DNA of 64,000 nt from Pedobacter cryoconitis (GTDB lineage Bacteria > Bacteroidota > Bacteroidia > Sphingobacteriales > Sphingobacteriaceae), in NCBI RefSeq assembly GCF_014200605.1, contig NZ_JACHCE010000002.1, positions 177,300 to 241,299 on the forward strand, given 5' to 3'. Below the pieces are notes generated by a model. That model made no database searches. It was not told the DNA's origin and worked only from the letters and a program-made list of their open reading frames with translations. This document shows, one piece after another, positions 18,381 to 26,619 of the stretch. The translations under genes and the position numbers were made by a program. Numbering within the stretch: the first letter of the stretch is position 1; each line of letters starts with the position of its first letter.

Positions 18381-19124
18381 ATGGAACAAACTGTAGAGCA
18401 AAAGCTGAAAGCTTTATACGAATTACAAACCCTTCATACAAAAATTGATAAAATACGTCAGATTCGTGGTGAATTGCCAATGGAAGTGGCTGATTTAGAA
18501 GATGAGGTAGCGGGATTGGAAACGCGTATACAAAAATTCAAAGCTGAATTGGATGAAACCGAAGATGCTATTGTAACACGTAAAAATATGATCAAAGAAG
18601 CTCAGGCTTTGATTAAAAAATATGATACTCAGTTAAAAGAAGTAAAAAATAATCGTGAGTATGATGCTTTAACAAAAGAAGTAGAGATCCAATCTCTTGA
18701 AATTCAGGTTTGTGAAAAGAAAATCAGAGAATACGGATTTGATATCTCTACAAAAACTGAAGTTTATGAGAAAGCTTTATCTGATCTTGAATCAAGAAAA
18801 AATGATTTAGAGATTAAAAGAGGTGAACTTCAAACAATTACTTCTGAAACTGAGAAAGACGAACAAGGTTTAAATAAAAAAGCTGAGAAAGCTGAAGGTG
18901 TAATTGAAGAAAGATTATTAATTGCTTACAGAAGATTAAGAGGAAACGCGAACAACGGTCTTGCTGTTGTAACTATTGACCGTGATTCTTGCTCAGGATG
19001 TTTCAATCAGATCCCGCCTCAGCGTCAGTTGGATATTCGTCAGCGTAAAAAAATCATCGTATGTGAGCATTGCGGAAGGATTTTAGTTGATGAAGCATTA
19101 ACATTAGAAAATGTACCTGCATAA
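18381..19124 (+). CDS. C4-type zinc-ribbon coiled-coil protein
   Basis: A 247-residue soluble protein: a long heptad-rich coiled coil (about residues 10-175) followed by a C-terminal zinc ribbon with two Cys pairs (C-S-G-C near 204 and C-E-H-C near 228). The family (zf-RING_7) is widespread and of unclear function, possibly nucleic-acid binding. It normally sits beside nif3 in Bacteroidota and several other phyla. The 253-bp upstream gap holds TATCTTTG at 18223-18230, a possible -7 element, but the nearest TTG is 25 bp upstream, longer than the usual spacer. No other feature was seen there. Confidence 0.88.
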   Translation: MEQTVEQKLKALYELQTLHTKIDKIRQIRGELPMEVADLEDEVAGLETRIQKFKAELDETEDAIVTRKNMIKEAQALIKKYDTQLKEVKNNREYDALTKEVEIQSLEIQVCEKKIREYGFDISTKTEVYEKALSDLESRKNDLEIKRGELQTITSETEKDEQGLNKKAEKAEGVIEERLLIAYRRLRGNANNGLAVVTIDRDSCSGCFNQIPPQRQLDIRQRKKIIVCEHCGRILVDEALTLENVPA

Positions 19125-19151
19125 TTAGATAAAATTATTGCGAAGCATAAA

Positions 19152-19186
19152 AAAAACGGTCAGATTGTAATCTGACCGTTTTTTTT
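19152..19186 (+). terminator. Strong intrinsic terminator after the zinc-ribbon gene
   Basis: ACGGTCAGATT pairs with AATCTGACCGT around a 2-nt centre, preceded by A7 and followed by T8. The hairpin works on both strands. An ATG at 19187 lies immediately after it and is therefore not a credible gene start. Confidence 0.9.
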
Positions 19187-19264
19187 ATGCAGAAAATTCC
19201 TGAATTTAAAACAATAACATACCATTTGTCGTTTTTATGGATTCACCATATAGAAATATTTAAT

Positions 19265-20770
19265 ATGCCTGCCAAAAGGAAACTGACCCTCCTGTTTAGA
19301 TATTGCCTCTTCCCTTTGTTTTTAGTCCTTCCCGGTACGGTACACGCAAATTTCGATTTTAATGCAAATTGTTTAAAAGCTTATCAATTGATTTTTGAGC
19401 TTAAGATCAATGCGGCCAAACAATTGATCGCTGCAGAAAAGAATGTACACCCTAAAAACGCTATAGTGCCTCTGCTGGAAAACTATGCGGATTATTTTTA
19501 TCTGATCACCGTAGAAAGCAAGCAGGAATTTGACAGATTGAAAGATGAAAAATCCAGGAGATTAAGTCAGCTGGAGGATGATGACGAAAAGTCTCCATAT
19601 TACTTATATGCACAGGCAGAGATTAATTTGCAATGGGCTTTATTGAGAAGCCGCTATGGCGAGTATTTTACTGCTGCTAGGGAAATCAAGAAGGCTAACA
19701 GTCTGTTGCAGGAGAATAGTAAGAAATTTCCGGGATTCCATTTGAACGGTAAAGGCCTTGGGCTGATTAACGTTTTTTTAGGAAACCTGCCGGATGGCAT
19801 GCTGAAAAGTACACTTTCGACTTTTGGGGTAAAAGGAGATGTACAAAAGGGACTGGTTATGCTGGATAAGCTTGCACAAAACCTGCCCCGCTCTGCATTT
19901 GAGCCATTTTATGAAGAAGTCGTATTTTATTATTCTTATGTTTTATCGGATGTAATCCATTCACCTGATGCATATGCTAAAACTATGAAATATACAGCCA
20001 GGATAACTGACAACAGCTTGTTAAAGGCCTATTTACAAGCTTATGTTTGTGCCCGCAATGGTCACAATGAGGAAGCGATTGCTATTTTAGCGAAAAGACC
20101 TGCAGGAGAAGGTTATCAGCCATTCCCTTATCTGGAGCTTTTAATGGGTACGGCAAAGCTGAATAAACTTGATTATTCAGCCTCAAATAATTTCAAGAGA
20201 TTCCTGGCTTTGAATAAAGGCGTCAATTACATTAAAGATGCGAACCTGCACTTGTCATGGGTAGCGCTGTTAAATGGCGATACAGGGGCTTATAGAGGTT
20301 ATATTGCTAAAGTTAAGAGTAGTGGCTATACGTATGCCGAGAAAGATAAACAGGCTGTAAATGAAGCAGGCGCTCCGGCCCCTGAGGCGGGCCTGTTAAA
20401 AGCGAGGTTATTATTTGATGGTGGATATTATGCTAAAGCTTTAGAGGTGTTAGCAGGTGAGAGTGCTTCAGGTTATCAGTCTGTAAAAGATAAAGTGGAA
20501 TATTACTATCGTATGGGGCGGATCTATGACGCGCTCGATAAAGATGAAAATGCCTTGCAGTATTATCAGAATGCAATAAATTTCGGGAAGAATTTAAAGT
20601 ATTATTATGCGGCTACTTCGGCCCTGAATATGGGGAAGATATATGCAAAGAAAAATAATGATGCCAGGGCTAAAGCTTGCTTTAACCAGGCAATCAATAT
20701 GAAAAATCATGAATATGAGAACAGTATTGAAACCCAGGCCAAAGATGGCCTGAGAAAACTGGGCAATTAA
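19265..20770 (+). CDS. Exported tetratricopeptide-repeat protein
   Basis: A 501-residue protein from the chosen ATG at 19265, which begins a clear signal peptide (M-P-A-K-R-K-L-T-L-L-F, cleavage near V-H-A-N). An in-frame ATG at 19187 would place the terminator hairpin against the start and spoil the signal peptide. The body is alpha-helical; TPR-like repeats are clearest at the C terminus (about 410-495; Y-Y-R-M-G-R-I-Y, A-L-x-Y-Y-Q-N-A-I-x-F-G, A-x-A-C-F-N-Q-A-I). Probably a periplasmic scaffold. It converges on the KAS III gene with a 4-bp overlap. Confidence 0.8.
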   Translation: MPAKRKLTLLFRYCLFPLFLVLPGTVHANFDFNANCLKAYQLIFELKINAAKQLIAAEKNVHPKNAIVPLLENYADYFYLITVESKQEFDRLKDEKSRRLSQLEDDDEKSPYYLYAQAEINLQWALLRSRYGEYFTAAREIKKANSLLQENSKKFPGFHLNGKGLGLINVFLGNLPDGMLKSTLSTFGVKGDVQKGLVMLDKLAQNLPRSAFEPFYEEVVFYYSYVLSDVIHSPDAYAKTMKYTARITDNSLLKAYLQAYVCARNGHNEEAIAILAKRPAGEGYQPFPYLELLMGTAKLNKLDYSASNNFKRFLALNKGVNYIKDANLHLSWVALLNGDTGAYRGYIAKVKSSGYTYAEKDKQAVNEAGAPAPEAGLLKARLLFDGGYYAKALEVLAGESASGYQSVKDKVEYYYRMGRIYDALDKDENALQYYQNAINFGKNLKYYYAATSALNMGKIYAKKNNDARAKACFNQAINMKNHEYENSIETQAKDGLRKLGN

Positions 20771-21849
20771 AATCTATATACGAAGGCGTTAATATGCATT
20801 CCTGCACCTACAGAAGCAAAGACTGCGTATTCGCCGGTTTTTATTTTATAACCTGCAACCTTCTCTTTTAAAACAAGATCCAGTAAGGTAGGGATAGTTG
20901 CAACAGAGCTATTACCTAACCAGGAAATGGTCATTGGAACAAGGTTTTCAGGAACAGAATCTTTATGGTATAATTTGAACAGTCTTTTCATAATGGCATT
21001 ATCCATTTTGCCGTTTGCCTGGTGTATGAAGACAGTTTTAATATCTTCAATACTCAATCCTGCTTTATCTATAGCCATTTTTACGACATGAGGAACATTG
21101 ACAACAGCAAACTCATAAAGCTTGCGCCCGTTCATTTTCATATAAGTATTGCCATCTGTTGCTGTTGGATTACAACTTTTAGCCATGTATAACAGAGAAG
21201 CGAAATTTCCAGCAAATGTTTGCGTTTTATGCGCAATAATACCAATCGGCTGATCATCTTCAACGGCTTCGAAAACCACTGCTCCCGCTCCATCCGAAAA
21301 TATCATGCTATCACGGTCATGCGGATCTATAATTCTGGATAATGTTTCTGAGCCGATAACCAGAACACGTTTGGCATCGCCGCTCTGGATCAGGTAATTG
21401 GCCTGTATTGCACCTTGTACCCATCCCGGACATCCAAATATAATATCGTAGGAAACGCAATCAGGATTGACGATCTCCAGCTGCTGTTTAACTTTAGCAG
21501 CAAGTGAAGGTAAAATATCCATACGGTTACTTCCATGATGAATATCGCCGAAATTATGACAGACTATAATATGATCTAATGTTTCTTTATCAATTTTAGC
21601 ATCATCCAAAGCCCTTTGTGCGGCAATTGCAGCGATGTTGCTGTTTAGCAGGTTATCATCGATATAACGACGCTCTATGATCTCAGTAATTTCAGAGAAT
21701 TTACTGATAATATCTGCGTTGTCTTTTTCAAGAATGAGCCCGTTTTCGTAAAAAGTTGAGTTCAGGAATGAATCGCCTGAAACTATTTTCTCCGGAATGT
21801 AACTTCCTGTGCCTGCAATTACTGAAGATATATGCTTTCTATTACCCAT
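20767..21849 (-). CDS. 3-oxoacyl-ACP synthase III family protein (KAS III)
   Basis: A 360-residue thiolase-fold condensing enzyme. The catalytic triad is visible: Cys140 (F-G-C-P-G), His276 (H-Q-A-N-G-K) and Asn313 (L-G-N-S-S-V-A-T), plus the C-terminal G-A-G-M-H motif. True FabH is about 330 residues and usually lies near plsX or other fab genes. Here no fatty-acid gene is adjacent and the sequence has a longer N-terminal region, so it may condense a non-standard acyl starter. It lies upstream of nothing obvious in lipid metabolism; the 64-bp gap separates it from the LUD gene on the same strand. Confidence 0.88.
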   Translation of the reverse strand: MGNRKHISSVIAGTGSYIPEKIVSGDSFLNSTFYENGLILEKDNADIISKFSEITEIIERRYIDDNLLNSNIAAIAAQRALDDAKIDKETLDHIIVCHNFGDIHHGSNRMDILPSLAAKVKQQLEIVNPDCVSYDIIFGCPGWVQGAIQANYLIQSGDAKRVLVIGSETLSRIIDPHDRDSMIFSDGAGAVVFEAVEDDQPIGIIAHKTQTFAGNFASLLYMAKSCNPTATDGNTYMKMNGRKLYEFAVVNVPHVVKMAIDKAGLSIEDIKTVFIHQANGKMDNAIMKRLFKLYHKDSVPENLVPMTISWLGNSSVATIPTLLDLVLKEKVAGYKIKTGEYAVFASVGAGMHINAFVYRF

Positions 21850-21913
21850 TCTGAACCGTATACTGTTTTAGTATTTAGTATAAAACTAGGATTAATTTAT
21901 TGAAAACAAAAAT

Positions 21914-22558
21914 TTAAGAGAAATCATCAATTAAAAAAACAAATAATTCTTTTGGGCCATGTGCACCAAGGACAAGTGTCTTTTCAATATCAGCTGTTCT
22001 GCTGGGACCTGTAATTGTACTGATCATAGATGGAAGCTGTGATCCATATTTGTTTTTGATGAGCTGAAAGCCATCTTTAAGATCCATTACCATCTGCCCG
22101 GTTCTGGCAATGACGATATGGTGATGCGGAAAAATGCTTAGCCTTCTCCCTGCTTCATTTTGATTGCTGAGTAATATAGAGCCGTTTCTGGCAATTAAAG
22201 CCTCGCACATGGTAATACCTACTTCGGCCATTTCAAAGTCCTTGTCGGTCTTATAAAAAGGAAATTCGTAAGTAGAAAGTAAATTCTGAAGCTCAGTTTC
22301 CCAGCAATAGATTTTTCTCCATTTAAACTTATCAGCCAGTTCCAGGATGTTTTCAATAAATTCAACACCATCTTCGCAATAAATAAAATTGCCGGATACA
22401 GCAGTGAGCTGTTCGGCAAATAAAATTTCCGGAATCTCTGTATTAGCTTTATAAAGCGGGGTTTCTTCTAAATTAGGATAAGGGTTATCTCTTTTTTCAA
22501 GCAGAGCTTTCCTTATCTTTTTTAGCATCAACTCCTTTGAGGAAATATTCTCTTGCAT
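21914..22558 (-). CDS. LUD domain-containing protein (LutC/YkgG family)
   Basis: A 214-residue protein of the LUD family. Landmarks are K-K-I-R-K-A-L near the N terminus, T-x-C-E-A-L-I-A-R-N-G-S in the middle and I-T-G-P-S-R-T-A-D-I-E near residue 180, followed by G-A-H-G-P. LutC works with LutA and LutB in lactate oxidation, but neither partner is here and there is no Fe-S cysteine cluster. Its place directly downstream of ftsH on the same strand is common in Sphingobacteria. The role is unknown. Confidence 0.85.
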   Translation of the reverse strand: MQENISSKELMLKKIRKALLEKRDNPYPNLEETPLYKANTEIPEILFAEQLTAVSGNFIYCEDGVEFIENILELADKFKWRKIYCWETELQNLLSTYEFPFYKTDKDFEMAEVGITMCEALIARNGSILLSNQNEAGRRLSIFPHHHIVIARTGQMVMDLKDGFQLIKNKYGSQLPSMISTITGPSRTADIEKTLVLGAHGPKELFVFLIDDFS

Positions 22559-22572
22559 AAAAAAAATGGATT

Positions 22573-22599
22573 TGCTGTCACCAGTATACCTGGTGACAG
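22573..22599 (-). terminator. Hairpin between ftsH and the LUD gene
   Basis: A perfect 11-bp stem (GCTGTCACCAG paired with CTGGTGACAGC) with a 5-nt loop. On the minus strand it is followed by AAATCCA then T8, so it may act as a leaky terminator that reduces readthrough from ftsH. Confidence 0.6.
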
Positions 22600-22616
22600 C
22601 TCCATAAAGTTAATTA

Positions 22617-24710
22617 TTAAGATTCAGAATTTAAAGGCGATATTAAAGGAGCAGACGGATCTGTTGTTTCTCCAACACCTTCGTGAAGTAAACCTTCAGC
22701 AGCAGGCTTTTGATCGCCGGTGCCATTCACGAATTCATCATATGTAGTACGGTTGTCAAAAGGACGTTTACCTAAGATTTCTTCCAGATCTGCCTGGAAA
22801 AGAATTTCTTTTTCCAATAGCTTTTCTGCCAGTTTCTCTAATCCATCTCTTTTGTCAACTAATAACTGCATTGTTCTGACATAAACCTCATTGATCAGTT
22901 TACGTACTTCAATATCGATCAGTTCAGAAGTTTTCTCTGAATATGGTTTATTGAAGTTGTATTCATTTTGAGGGTCATGGAAAGAAACGTTACCAATGGT
23001 GCTGTTCATTCCATAAATAGTTACCATTGCATAAGACAATTTAGTAATTCTCTCCAGGTCATTCTGTGCACCAGTAGATATTTTACCAAAAACAAGATCT
23101 TCTGCAACACGGCCTCCCATAGTCATACACATACCGTCAGTCAGCTGTTCTGTAGTATACAGGAACTGTTCTTTTGGTAAATATTGTGCATAGCCTAAAG
23201 CAGCAACACCGCGCGGTACAATAGATACTTTAACCAATGGATCTGCGTGTTCAAGGAACCAGCCAGCGATAGCGTGTCCGGCTTCATGGTAAGCAACTAT
23301 GCGCTTCTCTTCAGGAGAAATGATTTTGTTTTTCTTTTCTAAACCACCAATAACGCGGTCAATTGCATCCTGGAAATCCTGCATATCAACAGATTCTTTG
23401 TTTCTTCTGGCAGCAATTAATGCAGCTTCATTACAAACGTTTGCAATTTCAGCACCAGCGAAACCAGGTGTTTGTGCAGAAAGTTTTTTAGCATCTACAA
23501 CGACATCAGTTTTGATAGGTTTCAAGTGAACTTTAAAGATCTGCTCTCTGCCTACTAAATCTGGTTTGTCAATAGAAATCTGTCTGTCAAACCTTCCCGG
23601 ACGAAGTAAAGCGCTATCTAATACATCAGGACGGTTAGTTGCAGCAAGAATAATAATTCCTGAATCTGTACCAAATCCATCCATTTCTACTAATAACTGG
23701 TTCAAAGTGTTTTCACGCTCATCGTTACCACCCATCATGCTGTTTTTACCACGGGCACGGCCAATCGCATCCACCTCATCAATAAAGATGATACATGGCG
23801 CTTTATCTTTAGCCTGTTTAAACAAGTCGCGGACACGTGATGCACCAACTCCAACAAACATCTCTACGAAGTCAGAACCTGACAGGGAGAAAAATGGGAC
23901 CTGAGCTTCACCTGCAACTGCTTTAGCCAATAAGGTTTTACCTGTACCAGGAGAACCGACAAGCAATGCTCCTTTTGGTATCTTACCACCAAGGTTGGTA
24001 TATTTCTTAGGGTTTTTAAGGAAATCTACAATTTCCATAACCTCTTGTTTGGCTTCTTCAAGACCTGCAACATCATTAAAAGTTACGTTTACCTGGCTTT
24101 CTTTGTCAAAAAGAGTTGCTTTAGATTTTCCAATATTGAAAATCTGTCCGCCGCCACCGCCGGCACCACCACCCATTTTACGCATAATAAAGATCCAGAA
24201 TCCGATGAATAACAACACAGGAATAATTACTGTGAAGAACCATGAATTGAATGTACTTTGTCTGGTTTCTTTATCAGCCTGAATCTGAGCATCAGGCGGA
24301 AGAGTTTTTTGGGATTCTGATAATTGCTTATCTAATGCATCCATTGATCCGGCAGTAAAAGATACTGTAGGGCCTCCGGTTGATCCGAAATTGTTTTTAG
24401 TCTGGTATTTTTTGTATTTCTCCTGATTCAGACGGTCTGGTTTGATAAATACATCAGCCCTGACCAGGTCTTCATATTTGTAGGCAACAATCTTCTGAAC
24501 ATCTCCCGGAGCAAGCATGTCCTTTTCAAATTCCTTGTACGTTATTGTTTTATTGGTATCATTGGTAAATAAAACGGAAACCAGGACAAGGCCTAAAATG
24601 ATAGCAGCGTAAACCCAGAATATGTTAAAACTAGAACCTTTTTGAGGCTTTTTGGGAATGTTCGGTATTCTCTTTATTAATTTGGGCTTAGTATTTTCTT
24701 TCTCTTTCAT
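22617..24710 (-). CDS. ftsH: ATP-dependent zinc metalloprotease FtsH
   Basis: A 697-residue membrane AAA+ protease that degrades misassembled membrane and short-lived cytosolic proteins. It has two membrane segments (about 26-46 and 168-186 from this start). Further landmarks are Walker A G-S-P-G-T-G-K-T, Walker B F-I-D-E-V-D-A-I-G, the second region of homology (A-A-T-N-R-P-D) and the zinc site H-E-A-G-H. I chose the ATG at 24710 (M-K-E-K-E-N-T-K); the longer frame to 24785 would overlap the upstream rsfS gene by 40 bp and adds a non-conserved leader. A Gly-rich stretch follows the second membrane segment, as is usual in this phylum. Confidence 0.95.
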   Translation of the reverse strand: MKEKENTKPKLIKRIPNIPKKPQKGSSFNIFWVYAAIILGLVLVSVLFTNDTNKTITYKEFEKDMLAPGDVQKIVAYKYEDLVRADVFIKPDRLNQEKYKKYQTKNNFGSTGGPTVSFTAGSMDALDKQLSESQKTLPPDAQIQADKETRQSTFNSWFFTVIIPVLLFIGFWIFIMRKMGGGAGGGGGQIFNIGKSKATLFDKESQVNVTFNDVAGLEEAKQEVMEIVDFLKNPKKYTNLGGKIPKGALLVGSPGTGKTLLAKAVAGEAQVPFFSLSGSDFVEMFVGVGASRVRDLFKQAKDKAPCIIFIDEVDAIGRARGKNSMMGGNDERENTLNQLLVEMDGFGTDSGIIILAATNRPDVLDSALLRPGRFDRQISIDKPDLVGREQIFKVHLKPIKTDVVVDAKKLSAQTPGFAGAEIANVCNEAALIAARRNKESVDMQDFQDAIDRVIGGLEKKNKIISPEEKRIVAYHEAGHAIAGWFLEHADPLVKVSIVPRGVAALGYAQYLPKEQFLYTTEQLTDGMCMTMGGRVAEDLVFGKISTGAQNDLERITKLSYAMVTIYGMNSTIGNVSFHDPQNEYNFNKPYSEKTSELIDIEVRKLINEVYVRTMQLLVDKRDGLEKLAEKLLEKEILFQADLEEILGKRPFDNRTTYDEFVNGTGDQKPAAEGLLHEGVGETTDPSAPLISPLNSES

Positions 24711-24745
24711 CGTTGATTCAAAAAAATGTATAAGGTTGTAACTGG

Positions 24746-25120
24746 TTATGCGCTTTGATAAGAAGTGGTCTGAGCATCGCCCCATAAATCTTCGATCCCG
24801 TAAAAATCTCTTTTTTCAGTTCTGAAGATATGAACAACAACGTCAAAATAATCCAGGATTATCCATTCTGCGTTCTCTAATCCTTCTTTTCTCCACGGCG
24901 TGGCTTCTGTGTTTTTGTAAATTTCGTCTTCTACACTATCAGCGATAGCTTTAACCTGTGTAGATGAGTCTGCGTTGCAAACTATAAAATAATCTGATAC
25001 GGAGCTGTTTAATTCTCTTAAGTCCAGACGGACTATATCGTGGCCCTTTTTTTCCTGCATGCCTTGAACGGCTATTTCTGAAAGGTAGGTAGAAAGGTTT
25101 ACTAATTTCTTTTTTACCAT
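24746..25120 (-). CDS. rsfS: Ribosome silencing factor RsfS (Iojap family)
   Basis: A 124-residue protein that binds ribosomal protein L14 and blocks subunit joining when nutrients are short. Family motifs are present: L-D-L-R-E-L near residue 31, S-D-Y-F-I-V-C-N-A-D-S-S-T-Q near 41, E-W-I-I-L-D-Y-F-D-V-V-V-H-I-F near 85, and a C-terminal Y-G-I-E-D-L-W-G-D-A. It is directly upstream of ftsH on the minus strand and divergent from birA (44-bp gap). Confidence 0.94.
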   Translation of the reverse strand: MVKKKLVNLSTYLSEIAVQGMQEKKGHDIVRLDLRELNSSVSDYFIVCNADSSTQVKAIADSVEDEIYKNTEATPWRKEGLENAEWIILDYFDVVVHIFRTEKRDFYGIEDLWGDAQTTSYQSA

Positions 25121-25164
25121 TAAAATGTTTTATTTTTGATAAATAACAACTATAAAATCAACTA

Positions 25165-25938
25165 TTGCAAAATAACACTTTTTCAACACTATTTGTTGGT
25201 CAAAATCTTATCAAATTATTAGCAGTTGATTCTACCAATAATTTTTTGAAAAGGATGGTGTCAAATTCCGAGCCATTACCCGAAGGAACTGTTATTATGG
25301 CAGAGAATCAATATGAGGGCAGAGGGCAGGTAGGAAACAAATGGCATGCAGAACCGGGCAAAAACCTGACTTTTAGCATTCTTCTGCATCCTTCTTTTCT
25401 TTCGCTTAGCGAGCAATTTAACCTGAATATGACTATCAGTATAGCAATTCAGAAAGCCCTTTCAGGTATTACGGGTACTGGTTTAACTGTCAAATGGCCA
25501 AATGATATCTACTTTGGCGATAAAAAGATAGGAGGAATGCTATTAGAGAATATCGTGTCTGGAAGCCGTATTAAGGCCTGTATAGTCGGAATTGGGATTA
25601 ATGTTAATCAAGAGGTTTTTGAAGCTGAGTTACAATGGCGTGCAGGATCTATCTTTCAAATTTTACAAAGGCATGTTGATTTAACAGCGCTTTTAGCAGA
25701 AATTTGTAGTCATATAGAAGAGGAATATTTGAAACTGAAAGCCGGAAGCTGCACAAATCTGCGTAATGAATACCTTAATTCTCTGTATCGGTTTAATGTA
25801 AAGGCCAATTACAGACAAAATGGCGAGATAATTGAGGGAATAATCACAGATGTAAGCGAGAGCGGGCTGTTAAGTTTAGAGACTAGTAATGGGGTAAAGA
25901 CCTATAATTTTAAAGAAATTGAATTTATTCAATCATAA
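25165..25938 (+). CDS. birA: Biotin--[acetyl-CoA-carboxylase] ligase (no DNA-binding domain)
   Basis: A 257-residue group I biotin protein ligase that attaches biotin to carboxylase carrier domains. Landmarks: D-S-T-N-N near residue 20, the G-R-G-Q-V-G-N-K-W biotinyl-AMP loop near 51, K-W-P-N-D-I-Y near 110, K-K-I-G-G-M-L-L-E near 120, and a C-terminal SH3-like domain. The N-terminal HTH of repressor-type BirA is absent. The start is TTG at 25165, because a stop lies four codons upstream and the first ATG (Met31) would remove the D-S-T-N-N motif. Confidence 0.93.
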   Translation: MQNNTFSTLFVGQNLIKLLAVDSTNNFLKRMVSNSEPLPEGTVIMAENQYEGRGQVGNKWHAEPGKNLTFSILLHPSFLSLSEQFNLNMTISIAIQKALSGITGTGLTVKWPNDIYFGDKKIGGMLLENIVSGSRIKACIVGIGINVNQEVFEAELQWRAGSIFQILQRHVDLTALLAEICSHIEEEYLKLKAGSCTNLRNEYLNSLYRFNVKANYRQNGEIIEGIITDVSESGLLSLETSNGVKTYNFKEIEFIQS

Positions 25939-25980
25939 ACACCAATTATCATTTCATAAACACCAATATAATTTATAAAC

Positions 25981-26430
25981 ATGAAAAGAATAACCTTAGT
26001 ATTTGCATTGTTATTGTTTACCGTTCTTGGGGCATCAGCTCAAATTGAAACTCCGGTAACCTGGTCTTATGCACAAAAGAAGATCAGTAATACAGAAGCA
26101 ATTGTTTATCTTAAAGCAACCATTCAGGACGGATGGCATATCTATTCTCAAACGGTAAAACCGGGTGGGCCAGTTAAAACAACGATCAAGTTTAACCCAT
26201 CAAAGGATTTTACTAAAGTAGGAACTACAATTGAACCTAAAGCCCTTTCTAAATTTGAAAAGGTTTTTGATATGAATGTAGGCTATTTTGAAAATCAGGT
26301 TGTATTTCAACAGAAAATTAAATTGAATAAACCAGCTACTGTTGTCACAGGGACAATAGAATTTATGGTTTGTGATGCTACAAAATGTCTTCCTCCGGAT
26401 GAGGTGAAGTTTTCTGTACAAGTCAAATAG
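25981..26430 (+). CDS. DsbD N-terminal (alpha) domain protein, free-standing
   Basis: A 149-residue periplasmic protein with a signal peptide (1-20, ending A-S-A-Q) and an immunoglobulin-like DsbD-alpha domain. Two cysteines near the end (V-C-D-A-T-K-C-L-P-P) match the active pair of that domain, which receives electrons and reduces periplasmic partners. In E. coli this domain is fused to the membrane part; here the matching CcdA/thioredoxin protein is the next gene, 189 bp downstream. An intrinsic terminator lies between them. Confidence 0.85.
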   Translation: MKRITLVFALLLFTVLGASAQIETPVTWSYAQKKISNTEAIVYLKATIQDGWHIYSQTVKPGGPVKTTIKFNPSKDFTKVGTTIEPKALSKFEKVFDMNVGYFENQVVFQQKIKLNKPATVVTGTIEFMVCDATKCLPPDEVKFSVQVK

Positions 26431-26446
26431 ATTAATCATAACTAGT

Positions 26447-26481
26447 AAAGAGTGTCAGAAATCCTGACGCTCTTTTTTTTT
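26447..26481 (+). terminator. Intrinsic terminator after the DsbD-alpha gene
   Basis: AAGAGTGTCAG pairs with CTGACGCTCTT (one G-U pair) around a short loop and is followed by T9. It separates the alpha-domain gene from the dsbD-like gene. Confidence 0.88.
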
Positions 26482-26585
26482 GCCATTCCCTTCCGAATAT
26501 CGAAGTACAGTAAAATATTGGCGATCCGTCAACTCTATACTTTTTAAACAAGAAATTATAAGTAATTTCACAGCCTTATAGAATA

Positions 26586-26598
26586 GGGTAATACCCGA
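26586..26598. promoter_or_regulatory. GGGTAATACCCGA palindromic element upstream of dsbD-like gene
   Basis: The 13-mer GGGTAATACCCGA lies 21 bp before the start of the CcdA/thioredoxin gene. The same 13-mer occurs at 10614-10626 upstream of the TonB receptor. The first 11 bases form a near-perfect palindrome (GGGTA-A-TACCC with a shifted centre). Possible operator or promoter element; no family assigned. Confidence 0.4.
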
Positions 26599-26619
26599 TC
26601 AGGTTAAATAAACACAAGA

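Noticed and set aside
24711..24785. Longer N terminus for FtsH
   Set aside because: It would overlap rsfS and adds a sequence without the usual FtsH start; the ATG at 24710 fits better.
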